A DNA stretch of 64,000 bases from Paraconexibacter sp040581415 (GCF_040581415.1 NZ_CP114014.1:3472001-3536000); one strand, 5' to 3'. Shown: positions 16,217 to 25,059, counted from the first letter of the stretch. A program made the numbers and translations. The notes: a model not told the origin generated them from the letters alone.

Positions 16217-17794
16217 TCAGCTCACGCCGGGGACTGCGCGCGCCGTGAGGACGAGGCCGAGCCCGACGATCAGCAGCGTCGAGAGCGCCGGCACCGCGGC
16301 GCTCAGGCGCCCGGAGAAGGAGACGCGGCTCGTGTAGCCGCGCATCTTGACCACCGCCAGCCCGATCGCCGAGAGCGTCCCGGCCAGGCCCGCGGAGAAC
16401 GCGACGATCAGGATGAGGCCGAGCACGATCTCGTGCTGGCTGAGCGCGGCGAGCAGGACGACGAGCGCCGACGGGCACGGCACGAGCCCGGCGGACATGC
16501 CCATGGCGACGAGGGTCCGACGCGAAAGCTCGTCCGGGATGTCGTGCGAGTGCCCGTGCCCGCCGTGCGCGTGGCCGTGCGCCTGCGCGTGATCGTGGCC
16601 GTGCGCCTGCGCGTGGTCGTGGCCGTGGGCCTGGGCGTGGTCGTGGCCGTGGGCCTGGGCGTGATCGTGGGCTTGCGCGTGGTTGTGGGCCTGCGCGTGG
16701 TCGTGGGCCTGCGCGTGGTCGTGGCCGTGAGGCGCCGGGGGGGCCGCGTTCCGGGCCTGCTCCGCGCGCCGGTCCCGTCCCCAGCGCACCCGCGACCGCA
16801 GGACGCTGAGCCCGATGCCGACGACCAGCAGCCCCGAGACGAGGTTCAGCCACGGGTAGAGCTGCTCGGGCAGGATGTAGGCGGACAGCGCCAGCGTCAC
16901 CAGGCCGAGCGCGAACACCCCCGCGGTGTGCGTGACCGTGACGATCAGGCCGAGGGCGAGCGCGTGGCGCGGCCGGCCGCGCCTGCCGATCAGGTACGCG
17001 GCGACCATCGTCTTCCCGTGGCCCGGCGACAGCGCGTGCAGTGCCCCCCACGCGAACGCCGCGAGCAGCAGGAGCAGGAAGATGCCGTCACCGTCGCGCG
17101 CGCGGTCGAAGACGCCGGCGAAGCCGTCACCCGACCGGTCGGCCTCCTCGCCGGTCGTCCGGCGGCCGTCCGGCGCCTGCAGGGTGCCCGCGCCCGGGGC
17201 GACCGTGAGCAGGGCGTCCCGGACGTCGGACGGGCTGCTCAGCAGGTCGGCCGGATACCGCCGAAGCCCGTCGGTGGGGTCCGACGCCGGGACATCGGAC
17301 CGCGTCGCCGTCCCCGAGCCGGGCGCGGCGATGACGGCCTTCCAGCCCAGGCGGTCGGGGAACGTCCCGTCGCGCACGGTCACGCGTCGTGCGTCGCGGA
17401 CACGGACGACGCCGCGCAGCTCGACGCGGGTGGTGTCCAGGCCGCCCTGCCCGCGGGGGTAGGTCACGCGCCCGCCCGGCGCGAGCGCCAGCCTCGTCCG
17501 CCGTCCGCCGACGGCCACGACGAGCCGCTGCCCGACCTCGCGCCGCGTGGCCCCCAGGACCTCGGCGGGCGTGAGCCCCCGCGCCTGGAAGGTCGGGATC
17601 TCGGCCTTGTCCAGGATGTAGCTGACGTCGACCCGGTCCGCGCTCACGCTGACCGTCGTCTGGTGGTTGACCGTGAAGTTGCCGAGCGGGTGCGCTGCCG
17701 CGGCAGCCGGGAACGCCGCGGGAGCAGCCACGGCGACCGCCGCGGTCACGACCGCGAGAAGCGGCCGCAGCGCGGCGTGCAGGCGGCAGGTCAC
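16217..17794 (-). CDS. Nickel/cobalt exporter (RcnA/NicO-like) with His-rich loop
   Basis: 525 residues from a GTG that overlaps the stop of the upstream TPR gene (GTGA). A signal-like hydrophobic segment (residues about 8-34) precedes an extracytoplasmic domain of about 200 residues beginning HPLGNFTVNHQTTVSV. Six or so membrane helices follow, with family motifs LHALSPGHGKTMVAAYLIG and AGLVPCPSALVVLLAAL. The loop at about residues 355-416 is a His-rich repeat of HDHAQAH units, fitting metal binding. It likely exports Ni2+ or Co2+. The long periplasmic domain and operon with DUF4331 are unusual for plain RcnA. Confidence 0.82.
   Translation of the reverse strand: MTCRLHAALRPLLAVVTAAVAVAAPAAFPAAAAAHPLGNFTVNHQTTVSVSADRVDVSYILDKAEIPTFQARGLTPAEVLGATRREVGQRLVVAVGGRRTRLALAPGGRVTYPRGQGGLDTTRVELRGVVRVRDARRVTVRDGTFPDRLGWKAVIAAPGSGTATRSDVPASDPTDGLRRYPADLLSSPSDVRDALLTVAPGAGTLQAPDGRRTTGEEADRSGDGFAGVFDRARDGDGIFLLLLLAAFAWGALHALSPGHGKTMVAAYLIGRRGRPRHALALGLIVTVTHTAGVFALGLVTLALSAYILPEQLYPWLNLVSGLLVVGIGLSVLRSRVRWGRDRRAEQARNAAPPAPHGHDHAQAHDHAQAHNHAQAHDHAQAHGHDHAQAHGHDHAQAHGHDHAQAHGHAHGGHGHSHDIPDELSRRTLVAMGMSAGLVPCPSALVVLLAALSQHEIVLGLILIVAFSAGLAGTLSAIGLAVVKMRGYTSRVSFSGRLSAAVPALSTLLIVGLGLVLTARAVPGVS
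16577..16726 (-). repeat. In-frame 24-bp/18-bp tandem repeats encoding the His-rich loop
   Basis: Units of 24 bp begin at 16577, 16601, 16625 and 16649, followed by 18-bp units at 16671, 16689 and 16707. All encode His-Asp-His-Ala-Gln-Ala-His variants and all lengths are multiples of three, so copy-number change would keep the frame. Confidence 0.85.
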
Positions 17795-19110
17795 CCGAGC
17801 GACCGGAGCGCGCGGCGGGCGCGCGGCGCGTGCAGCGGAGAGAATCGCGGAGCCTGCCGTAACAGTCCGCCGAGCAACCGCCGCGCTGCCGCCGGCTGAC
17901 CGGCGGCCCGGGCGCTCATGCCGGCGTGATAGACGGCCAGCGGCTCGCGCCAGCCGAGGCGGAGCGCCCGTCGCGCCCATGCGTACCCCGCCTTCGGGGA
18001 GCCTGCGCGGGTCAGCGCCCAGCCGAGCGCGTCGGCCGCCCGGACGCTCGGCGCCGCCGCCCACGCCCGGCGCGCGAGCCCGACGCCCTGGCGCGGCGAG
18101 CCATGGTCGGCCTCGAAGATCGCGAGCTCGACGTCGGCGTCGACTCCGCCCGCGGCCAGCAGGCGGCGCTCGACGGCGACGAGCGCCAGGTCCTCGCGCG
18201 CCTGCCGCGTCCGCCCGGCGGCCAGCTCGGCCTCGCCGAGGGCGACGATGTACTCGGGTAGCGGCAGCTGCGCGACGACGCCGCGCAGCGTGGTGATGGC
18301 CCCCGCGAGGTCGCCGCGGGCCGCCGATGTCCGCGCCATTCCGGCTCGGGCCGCGGGGAACGCCGGCTGCGCCCGCAGCGCCGAGCGGTAGGCCGCGCGG
18401 GCGGCGGCGACCCGACCGCGCCCGAACTGCAGGTTGCCGAGCAGCGTCTGCACGTAGGCCGCGCCCTCGGGGGTCGCGCTGCCGGCGGACACCGCCAGCC
18501 GCATGGTGGCGACGGCAGACGGCAGGTCGCCGTGCAGCTCCTGGAAGTACGACGCACGCGCGTACGCGGGCAGACCGGGCTTGCCGTCGACCAGCCGCTG
18601 CAGCACACGGCCCGCCTGGTCGTAGCGGCCGAGCTCGACCAGGGCGTCGATCACCACCGGGTACGCGCCGTACGCGGCCGGCGCCAGGCGACGCGCACGC
18701 AGGCCGTACTGCAGCGCGGCGGCGAAGTCGTGCCGCGCGAGGGCGAGCGTCCCGAGCCCGATGACGGCGTCCACGTTGCGCGGGTCGCGCGCGGTGGCCC
18801 GCCGCAGGACCCCCTCGGCCCGCGTGTAGAACCCCGGGTCGCCGGTCTCGCGCACGTGCTGCAGGTACGCCCCGCCGAGCGCCGCGTAGTTGGCGGCCGT
18901 GCCGGCCGCGCGGACGGCCCGCTGCAGCACGGCGATGCGCTCGTCGTTGCCGGCTCCGGGCGCGACGACGTCGGCGCGCGCGGTGACCGCCGCCACGGGC
19001 GAGCGGCCCGCGTCGCCGTCGTCGTTGACCACACCGAAGACCGCGAGGGCGCCGCCGAACACGAGCAGCGGCACCCCGAGCTTCAGCGTGCGCCCCAGTG
19101 CGGCGCGCAT
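17791..19110 (-). CDS. Tetratricopeptide repeat protein with N-terminal membrane anchor
   Basis: 439 residues. MRAALGRTLKLGVPLLVFGGALAVF is an N-terminal signal anchor. The rest is a helical array of TPR-like units rich in Ala-Leu-Gly and Tyr: for example AANYAALGGAYLQHVRE, VDAVIGLGTLALARHDFAAA, and AYVQTLLGNLQFGRGRVAAA. The body should lie outside the membrane. The gene starts 4 bases after the DUF4331 stop and its own stop overlaps the exporter start, so the three form one tightly coupled unit. Probably a scaffold or partner for the DUF4331 protein or exporter. Confidence 0.78.
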   Translation of the reverse strand: MRAALGRTLKLGVPLLVFGGALAVFGVVNDDGDAGRSPVAAVTARADVVAPGAGNDERIAVLQRAVRAAGTAANYAALGGAYLQHVRETGDPGFYTRAEGVLRRATARDPRNVDAVIGLGTLALARHDFAAALQYGLRARRLAPAAYGAYPVVIDALVELGRYDQAGRVLQRLVDGKPGLPAYARASYFQELHGDLPSAVATMRLAVSAGSATPEGAAYVQTLLGNLQFGRGRVAAARAAYRSALRAQPAFPAARAGMARTSAARGDLAGAITTLRGVVAQLPLPEYIVALGEAELAAGRTRQAREDLALVAVERRLLAAGGVDADVELAIFEADHGSPRQGVGLARRAWAAAPSVRAADALGWALTRAGSPKAGYAWARRALRLGWREPLAVYHAGMSARAAGQPAAARRLLGGLLRQAPRFSPLHAPRARRALRSLG

Positions 19111-19114
19111 CCGG

Positions 19115-20617
19115 CTACGGGACGCTGATCCCGGGCACGTCCGGCGGGACGATCTGCGGACCGATCGGGATCGGCGGGGTGTCACCCGGCAGCGTCGGCA
19201 GGTGCGGCGGCTCGATCCGCTGCGACGGGCGCTGGTTGAACCCGTTGTCCGGCACCGACTGGTAGGGGAACGTCGGGAGGAACGGGCGGTCGTCCTGGTC
19301 CACGCCGTCCCCGAGCGGGAGCTTCCGGTTCTGCAGGAAGCCGGCGACCATCTGGATGTAGATGTCCGTCGCGTCGTCGGCCAGGCGTCGCCCGTTGGGG
19401 AAGCCCGCGTCATCGCCGCCGATCACGCCGAAGCGGTTCGGCGTGCGCGCCGGCGGGATGCCGAGGTTGATCTTCAGGGTGTCGGCCGGGGTCGGCTTGG
19501 CCTTGTCGATCTGGTTCAGGCCCGGCATCCCGGTGAGAAAGACGCTGACGAGGTCGGTGCGGTTCTTCTCGGGAGCGTCGATGCCGAGCGCGTTGACCGT
19601 CTTGACCTCGTTGATCTGGCGCGCGACCTCCGGCTCCAGGACGAACCGCTGGATCTCCTTGGCGTCCTTGTCCGGGGTCGTTGCGTTGAAGCGGTCCTTC
19701 AGCGCCGCGGGGATGAAGAGCTCGTTGACGAGCGGGTTGCCGAGCCGCGAGACCTGCACCCAGCCGCCGCGCGAGCCCTTCGTCTTGTCGAAGCGGGCGT
19801 TCGTGACCTCGACCTTGCGCCGCTCGGTGGACGCCCACACGCCGACGGTCGCGTTCGCGTCGTCGGGTCCGCCGACCGCCTTCCCGTCACGGGTCACGTC
19901 CTCCTCGGGCACCTGCATCGTGATCGTCTGGATCGACGTGCCGGCCTGGGTGTCGATCCCGCCGCCGGTGTTGCCGAGCCCGAGCCGCAGGTTGACGTTG
20001 TCGAACGCCACGCCGAGGTCGATGAAGAACGCGTCGTTGCGCTGCCCGGCGAAGTACTTGCTGCGGCCGATCGTCCGGATCGCCTGGTTCGCGACCTTCG
20101 CGTAGTTCGGGAAGGTCTTGGGGCCCGCGTTGCCCGGGGCGACCGGGAGCCCGCTCGCGATCTGGGTCGTCCCCGTCGAGCGTCCGTTGACCAGCGTCTC
20201 GCGGACGATGCTGTAGGTCTGCCGCGTCTGCAGCTTCGGGTCGTCGATCGACTGCACGCCCGACCGCGCCTGCCGGTAGGACGTGCTGCTGAACGTCGAC
20301 TTGAAGACGTAGCGGTAGCGGATGTCCGCGCGGCCGTCGCCCGTGTTGTCGATCGAGATGTAGTAGCGCGCCCGGTCGTCGAAGCGGAAGAAGTTCGGCC
20401 CGTTCGCCGGGTTGCCGCCGGGGACCCAGTTGGCGACGACGGTCAGCGCCTCGGGTGCGTCGTCGGCCTTGAACGCGTAGGTGTCCGTGTTGTCCGCGGA
20501 CGGGTCGAGCATGATGTTCGGCGCCTCGCGGTGGCTGGACCCCGAGCTTCCGGAGACAGCGACGCCGGCAGCGGCCGGGACGGCAAGGACAACGAGCACG
20601 ACGGACAGCTTGTTCAC
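19115..20617 (-). CDS. DUF4331 family secreted protein
   Basis: 500 residues from a GTG with a strong AGGAGG Shine-Dalgarno. A signal peptide covers about residues 1-24. The mature N-terminus carries SSHREAPNIMLDPSADNTD, the hallmark of DUF4331. Further family segments include NTGDGRADIRYRYVFKSTF and FFIDLGVAFDNVNL. The C-terminal 60 residues are proline-rich. Function is not established for this family. It heads the DUF4331/TPR/exporter operon, which suggests a role in extracytoplasmic metal handling; that is inference. Confidence 0.85.
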   Translation of the reverse strand: MNKLSVVLVVLAVPAAAGVAVSGSSGSSHREAPNIMLDPSADNTDTYAFKADDAPEALTVVANWVPGGNPANGPNFFRFDDRARYYISIDNTGDGRADIRYRYVFKSTFSSTSYRQARSGVQSIDDPKLQTRQTYSIVRETLVNGRSTGTTQIASGLPVAPGNAGPKTFPNYAKVANQAIRTIGRSKYFAGQRNDAFFIDLGVAFDNVNLRLGLGNTGGGIDTQAGTSIQTITMQVPEEDVTRDGKAVGGPDDANATVGVWASTERRKVEVTNARFDKTKGSRGGWVQVSRLGNPLVNELFIPAALKDRFNATTPDKDAKEIQRFVLEPEVARQINEVKTVNALGIDAPEKNRTDLVSVFLTGMPGLNQIDKAKPTPADTLKINLGIPPARTPNRFGVIGGDDAGFPNGRRLADDATDIYIQMVAGFLQNRKLPLGDGVDQDDRPFLPTFPYQSVPDNGFNQRPSQRIEPPHLPTLPGDTPPIPIGPQIVPPDVPGISVP

Positions 20618-20784
20618 GATGGGCCTCCTAGAGCGCCCCAGCGACGACCTGGGCCTGAGCGTGCATCACGCGCACAGGGGCACCGCGGTTCACTACGTGG
20701 CGCGCGCCCGGTCGGCGACGGCCGAAGCGGCGCGCGGGAGCAGCCCGGTGATCCGATCCGCGATCACGAGGCGAACCCCAGGGC

Positions 20785-21831
20785 GTGAGCAGCCCCTTCA
20801 GGATCGCCGCCGGCGCCGTGGCCTGCTGCAGCGCGATCGCCCTCGGCGCATGCGGAGACGGTGCGTCGGCGCCGGCGGGGGCTTCGTCGACCGGCGGCAC
20901 GACGACGCCGGCCGGGCGCACGTCGCTCGTGCCCGTCGTGGCGGGCAAGCCGATCGCCGTCGGGGGCACGCCGGTGGCCGTCGCCTACGGGTACGGGGCC
21001 GTCTGGGTCGCCGACCAGGCGCGGGGGACCGTCCAGCGCATCGACACCGGGACCCGGCGGCGCGTCGGGCGCCCGATCGCCGTCGGGCCTGCGCCGGTCG
21101 CCGTCGCCGTGGGCGAGGGCGCCGTGTGGGTCCTGGGCGCGGACGGCGCGGTGCGGTCCGTCGCGCCGGCCACGAACCGCCTGCGCGGCAGGCCGGTCCG
21201 CGTGGTGGGCGCGAGCGCTCTGGCTGCAGGTGTCGGCGGCGTGTGGGTCGCGGGCCGCGTCGGCGGCACGCTGACCCGCATCGATCCACGGACCCGGCGA
21301 GCCGACCGCCCCGTCGCCGTGGGCCGGGGCGTCGCCGACGTCGCCATCGCCGGCGACGCCGTCTGGCTGGCGAACGCCGGCACCGGCACGCTCCGGCGGG
21401 TCGATCCCAGCACCCGTCGCGTGGGGCCGCCGGTCGCCACGGGCGGCGGGGCGCTGCTGGCCCTCGCGGCCGGCGACCGCGAGCTCTGGGCCGTGCGGGC
21501 GAGCGGCCCCTTCCGCGACCGCCTGCAGGCCGTCCGGCTGGATGCCGTCACCGGCAAGGTCACCGGACGTCCTGTCGCGGTCCGCGGCGGCGTGCCCCTC
21601 GGCCTCGCGGTCGCCGCCGGGTCGGTGTGGGTGACCGACGTCGGCGGCCGTCACGCGCCGGGCGCCGGCCGCCCGGGCAGCGTCACCCGCATCGACGTCC
21701 GCCGCCAGGCGGTGGACGGGCAGCCGCTACGGGTCGGCCGGCGGCCGTCCGCGATCACGGCCACGGCGACCGGGGTCTGGGTCGCCAACACGGCCGGCGG
21801 CACCGTGACGCCGATCGAGGAGCGGCCATGA
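20785..21831 (+). CDS. Lipoprotein with YncE/NHL-like beta-propeller repeats
   Basis: 348 residues from a GTG. The lipobox ALGAC places the lipidated residue at Cys23. The body is made of about seven repeats of roughly 40 residues with the pattern GxxPVAVAxGxGAVWVAD followed by RIDxxTRR, typical of beta-propellers of the YncE/Vgb kind. It should sit on the outer face of the membrane. It is 97 bases upstream of cbiM on the same strand and divergent from DUF4331, so it may serve the metal-uptake locus, but this is position-based inference. Confidence 0.72.
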   Translation: MSSPFRIAAGAVACCSAIALGACGDGASAPAGASSTGGTTTPAGRTSLVPVVAGKPIAVGGTPVAVAYGYGAVWVADQARGTVQRIDTGTRRRVGRPIAVGPAPVAVAVGEGAVWVLGADGAVRSVAPATNRLRGRPVRVVGASALAAGVGGVWVAGRVGGTLTRIDPRTRRADRPVAVGRGVADVAIAGDAVWLANAGTGTLRRVDPSTRRVGPPVATGGGALLALAAGDRELWAVRASGPFRDRLQAVRLDAVTGKVTGRPVAVRGGVPLGLAVAAGSVWVTDVGGRHAPGAGRPGSVTRIDVRRQAVDGQPLRVGRRPSAITATATGVWVANTAGGTVTPIEERP

Positions 21832-21928
21832 GCCGACTCCTGCCCACCTGCGCGCCAATCCCTAGGTGCTGCGAACGGTTCGCGATAGCGTCGGCCGCGA
21901 CGTCCCCCGTCACCCTGATGGAGATCCG

Positions 21929-22642
21929 ATGTCCCTGACCCTCGCCATGCATATCCCCGACGGCTTCCTGAGTGGCGGCGTCGCGGCCGGTGCCGCAATA
22001 CCGGCGATCGCAGCGGTCGCGTACGGCCTGCGGACCGCCGACCGTGAGCTGGACGAGGCGCGCGTCCCGCTGCTCGGCGTCCTGGCGGCGTTCATCTTCG
22101 CGGTGCAGATGCTGAACTTCCCCATCGCCGGCGGGACGAGCGGCCACCTCCTGGGCGCGACGCTCGCCGCCGTCCTGCTGGGTCGCTGGGTCGCCTGCCT
22201 GGTGATGGCCGTCGTCCTGCTCACCCAGGCGTTCGCGTTCGCCGACGGCGGGATCACCGCGCTCGGGGCGAACGTCCTGAACATGGGCGTGCTGGGCGCG
22301 CTGCTCGCCGGCTACGCGGTCACCGCGGGCCGCCGTGTGCTGCCTGACACGCGCGTCGCGTTCCTCGGGCTCGTCGGCGGGGTGGCGTGGCTCGCGGTCA
22401 TGGTCGGCGCGGCGGCGACGGCGACCGAGCTTGCCGTGTCGGGAACGGTCTCCCTCGGGACGGTCCTGCCGGCGATGCTCGGCGTGCATGCGCTGATCGG
22501 CGTCGGCGAGGCCGTCATCACCGTGGCCGCGGTCAGCGCCGTGCTCGCCGCGCGGCCGGACCTGATCGCCGGCGCCGACGTCGCGCATCTCTCCCCCGGT
22601 CCGCCGCCGCGACCGGCCACCGGACGGGAGGTCACGACGTGA
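21929..22642 (+). CDS. cbiM: Cobalt/nickel ECF transporter substrate-binding membrane subunit CbiM
   Basis: 237 residues. The sequence MHIPDGFLS (from residue 7) is the metal-chelating N-terminus of the CbiM/NikM family, and FPIAGGTSGHLLGATLAA, ANVLNMGVLG and LGVHALIGVGEAVIT are conserved helices. A GGAG Shine-Dalgarno is placed for the ATG at 21929, giving a 6-residue extension (MSLTLA) before the Met-His pair. An internal ATG at 21947 would give MHIPDG directly but has no Shine-Dalgarno. The stop overlaps the GTG of the next gene. No cobalamin riboswitch is visible upstream. Confidence 0.9.
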   Translation: MSLTLAMHIPDGFLSGGVAAGAAIPAIAAVAYGLRTADRELDEARVPLLGVLAAFIFAVQMLNFPIAGGTSGHLLGATLAAVLLGRWVACLVMAVVLLTQAFAFADGGITALGANVLNMGVLGALLAGYAVTAGRRVLPDTRVAFLGLVGGVAWLAVMVGAAATATELAVSGTVSLGTVLPAMLGVHALIGVGEAVITVAAVSAVLAARPDLIAGADVAHLSPGPPPRPATGREVTT

Positions 22643-22977
22643 GGGCCACGTCCACCCGCCTGTTCGTCATCCTCGCGCTTGCAGTCGCGATCGGCTTGGC
22701 GACGGCTGTCTCGCCGTTCGCCTCCGCGTCGCCCGACGGCCTCGAGAAGGTCGCGCAGGACAAGGGCTTCGTCGACGACGGTCGCCTCCACGCACTGCAG
22801 GACGACGCGCCGGTCCCCGACTACGCCTTCCCGGGGATCGACGACGAGCGGCTCGCGACGGGCGTCGCCGGGTTCACCGGGACCCTCGCGGTCTTCGCGC
22901 TGGGCAGCGGCCTGGCCTACGTCATCCGCCGGCGCGCGGCGGGTCGCCCGGGCGCGACCGGCGCGCCGGCCACGTAG
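22639..22977 (+). CDS. PDGLE-domain protein, CbiN-like auxiliary subunit of the cobalt/nickel transporter
   Basis: 112 residues from a GTG overlapping the cbiM stop. Two membrane helices (about residues 6-26 and 77-97) flank an extracytoplasmic loop starting ASPDGLEKVAQDKGF, the PDGLE signature. This small protein replaces CbiN in many CbiMNQO-type systems and helps load metal onto CbiM. Overlap with cbiM and the following cbiQ support that role. Confidence 0.85.
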   Translation: MRATSTRLFVILALAVAIGLATAVSPFASASPDGLEKVAQDKGFVDDGRLHALQDDAPVPDYAFPGIDDERLATGVAGFTGTLAVFALGSGLAYVIRRRAAGRPGATGAPAT

Positions 22978-22988
22978 CGCAGCCGCGG

Positions 22989-23771
22989 ATGGCAGACGCC
23001 TGCAACCACTCGCTGGCGCTGACGCAGCTCGCGGGCGACACGGGCAGCCGCGTCCACCGGCTCGACCCGCGCGCCAAGCTGCTCGGGCTGCTGACGGTGA
23101 CGTTCGTGGTCGTGTCGGCCCCGCTCGGCCGCTGGCCGGTCTACGCCGCCGGCGCCGCCGTGCTGCTCGCGGTCGCCGCCGCTGCGCGGATCCGCCCCGG
23201 GGACCTGTGGCGCCGGGTGCGCGTGGTGCTGCCGCTGGTCCTGCTCGCCGCCGCCCTGCTGCCGCTCCTGCGCCGCGGCGGCACGAGCTACGACCTCGGA
23301 CTGCTGACCGTCCACCAGGCGGGGCTGGAGATCTTCGGGGCGGTCGCGGCGAAGGCGACCATCGGCACCTCGAGCGCGGCGCTGCTCGGGATGACGACCG
23401 CCTTCCCCGCCGTGCTCCGCGGCCTGGAGGCGCTGCGCGTCCCGCGGCTCCTGATCCTGATCGCGGCGTTCATGTACCGCTACCTGTTCGTGATCGTCGA
23501 GGAGCTGGGCCGCATGCGCGCCGCGCTCGCCGCACGCGGGTACCGGCCGCGGCACGCCCTCCAGGCGGGCGCGATGGGCCGGGTGGCGACGGCGATGTTC
23601 CTGCGGACCTACGGCCGCGGTGAGCGCGTCTACCTGGCGATGCTCGCCCGCGGATACCAAGGCACGATGCCGCGCCTGGACCCGCTCGTCCTGCAACGCG
23701 CCGACGTGCTGTTCGTGGCCGTGATCGCCGGCTGCCTGCTCCCCGTCCGGATCCTCGCGGGTACCCCGTGA
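22989..23771 (+). CDS. cbiQ: ECF transporter transmembrane subunit CbiQ
   Basis: 260 residues with about five membrane helices. The N-terminus HRLDPRAKLLGLL and the coupling-helix motif LAARGYRPR with a second ARGYQG motif near the end are diagnostic of EcfT/CbiQ. It couples ATP hydrolysis by CbiO to substrate movement in CbiM. The stop overlaps the start of cbiO. Confidence 0.9.
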   Translation: MADACNHSLALTQLAGDTGSRVHRLDPRAKLLGLLTVTFVVVSAPLGRWPVYAAGAAVLLAVAAAARIRPGDLWRRVRVVLPLVLLAAALLPLLRRGGTSYDLGLLTVHQAGLEIFGAVAAKATIGTSSAALLGMTTAFPAVLRGLEALRVPRLLILIAAFMYRYLFVIVEELGRMRAALAARGYRPRHALQAGAMGRVATAMFLRTYGRGERVYLAMLARGYQGTMPRLDPLVLQRADVLFVAVIAGCLLPVRILAGTP

Positions 23772-24580
23772 GCTGCGTGATCCACGCCCGCGGGCTCACC
23801 TACCGGTACCCGGGCGGCGGCGGGCAGCCGGCGCTGCACGGCGTCGACCTGCACGTCGGGCACGGCGAGCGCGTGGCCCTGCTGGGCCCCAACGGCGCCG
23901 GCAAGACGACGTTCATGCTGCACCTCAACGCGCTGCTGACCGGGTCCGGTGAGCTCGAGGTCGCCGGCCTGGCCGTCGGCCCGAAGACCGTGCACGAGCT
24001 GCGCAGCCGGGTCGGGCTGGTGTTCCAGGACCCCGACGACCAGCTCTTCATGCCCACGGTCGCGGAGGACGTCGCGTTCGGCCCGCTGAACCAGGGTCTC
24101 GACCGGGCCGCTGTCCGCGCGCGCGTCGCGGAGGCGCTCGGCGCCGTCCGGATGGACCACGTGGCCGACCGGGCGCCGCATCAGCTGTCGATGGGCGAGC
24201 GGCGGCGCGTCGCGATCGCGACGGTCCTCGCGATGCACCCCTTGCTGCTCGTGCTCGACGAGCCGTCCGCGAACCTCGATCCGCGGGCCCGGCGCGAGCT
24301 GCTGGACGTGCTCGCCGGGATCGACCGCACCCTCCTGGTCACCACGCACGACCTGCCCTTCGCCGCGGAGCTCTGCGAGCGGGCGGTGATCCTCGCCGGT
24401 GGCCGGGTGGTCGGCGACGGTCGCTGCGAGGACGTCCTCGCCGACGCGGCGCTGCTGGCCGCGCACGACCTCGAGCTGCCGGCGGGCTTCGACCTGGGCG
24501 CGGTCCGCCGCCGGCCCCGTCCCGCCCCGGGCCCGTCCGCGGCCGCCGCGGGCCCGACCGGTGGTACAACGATCCGATGA
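23768..24580 (+). CDS. cbiO: ECF transporter ATP-binding subunit CbiO
   Basis: 270 residues from a GTG. Walker A GPNGAGKTT at residues 40-48, Q-loop region VFQDPDDQLF, signature HQLSMGERRRVAIA (LSMGE in place of LSGGQ), Walker B LLLVLDEPSANLDP and the switch His in VTTHD. It powers cobalt/nickel uptake with CbiM, the PDGLE protein and CbiQ. An Ala/Pro-rich tail of about 25 residues follows the ATPase domain. Its stop overlaps the Fur-family gene. Confidence 0.92.
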   Translation: MSCVIHARGLTYRYPGGGGQPALHGVDLHVGHGERVALLGPNGAGKTTFMLHLNALLTGSGELEVAGLAVGPKTVHELRSRVGLVFQDPDDQLFMPTVAEDVAFGPLNQGLDRAAVRARVAEALGAVRMDHVADRAPHQLSMGERRRVAIATVLAMHPLLLVLDEPSANLDPRARRELLDVLAGIDRTLLVTTHDLPFAAELCERAVILAGGRVVGDGRCEDVLADAALLAAHDLELPAGFDLGAVRRRPRPAPGPSAAAAGPTGGTTIR

Positions 24581-25041
24581 CCGTCGCCCCGCGCCGCGCC
24601 GCGCTGAAGTTCGAGAGCGTCGACGACATCGCTGCCGCGATCCGGGACGGCGGCGGCCGCCTCACCGCCGCGCGGCGCATCGTCCTCGACGTGCTGTTCG
24701 CCGCCGACGGCCTCGTCTCCGCCGAGGCGATCGCAGGCGGGCTCGACGGCCGCATGATGACCTCGGACCTGAGCTCGGTCTACCGCAACCTGGAGCGCCT
24801 GGAGGAGCTCGGGGTCGTCCGCCACGTCCACCTGGACCACGGCCCGGGCCTCTACACGCTCGAGCGCGACACCGAGTACCTGATGTGCGAGGGCTGCCGG
24901 CGCGTGGACCCCGTCGACGCCGCCCGGCTGGACGACGTCCGGTCCGCGATCCGCGACGCCTTCGGCTACCACGCCCGCTTCAGCCACTTCCCGATCGTCG
25001 GCCTGTGTGCCGACTGCGCCGGCCCGCGGAAACCCGGCTGA
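24577..25041 (+). CDS. Fur-family metalloregulator (Nur/Zur-like)
   Basis: 154 residues. Winged helix with RLTAARRIVLDVL and DLSSVYRNLERLEELG (the YRNL recognition-helix motif). The metal ligands include HVHLDH (His83, His85, His88), and structural-zinc cysteines lie in CEGC (104, 107) and CADC (144, 147). The ATG overlaps the cbiO stop, so the regulator is made with the uptake system it likely represses. The co-transcribed cobalt/nickel transporter favours a nickel or cobalt sensor (Nur-like) over zinc; the sequence does not settle it. Confidence 0.87.
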   Translation: MTVAPRRAALKFESVDDIAAAIRDGGGRLTAARRIVLDVLFAADGLVSAEAIAGGLDGRMMTSDLSSVYRNLERLEELGVVRHVHLDHGPGLYTLERDTEYLMCEGCRRVDPVDAARLDDVRSAIRDAFGYHARFSHFPIVGLCADCAGPRKPG

Positions 25042-25042
25042 C

Positions 25043-25059
25043 CCCGCCGTTCAGGCGGG
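25043..25059. terminator. Short hairpin between convergent operons
   Basis: CCCGCC at 25043-25048 pairs with GGCGGG at 25054-25059 around a 5-base loop. The minus-strand stop of the permease gene begins inside the loop (25051-25053). It separates the metal-uptake operon from the amino-acid ABC operon. Confidence 0.5.

Noticed and set aside
16577..16726. Repeat array considered as CRISPR
   Set aside because: Units are adjacent with no unique spacers, lie inside a reading frame and encode a His-rich loop.
21832..21928. Possible cobalamin or NiCo riboswitch before cbiM
   Set aside because: The 97-base gap is too short and has no B12-box-like or four-way-junction pattern that I can recognise.
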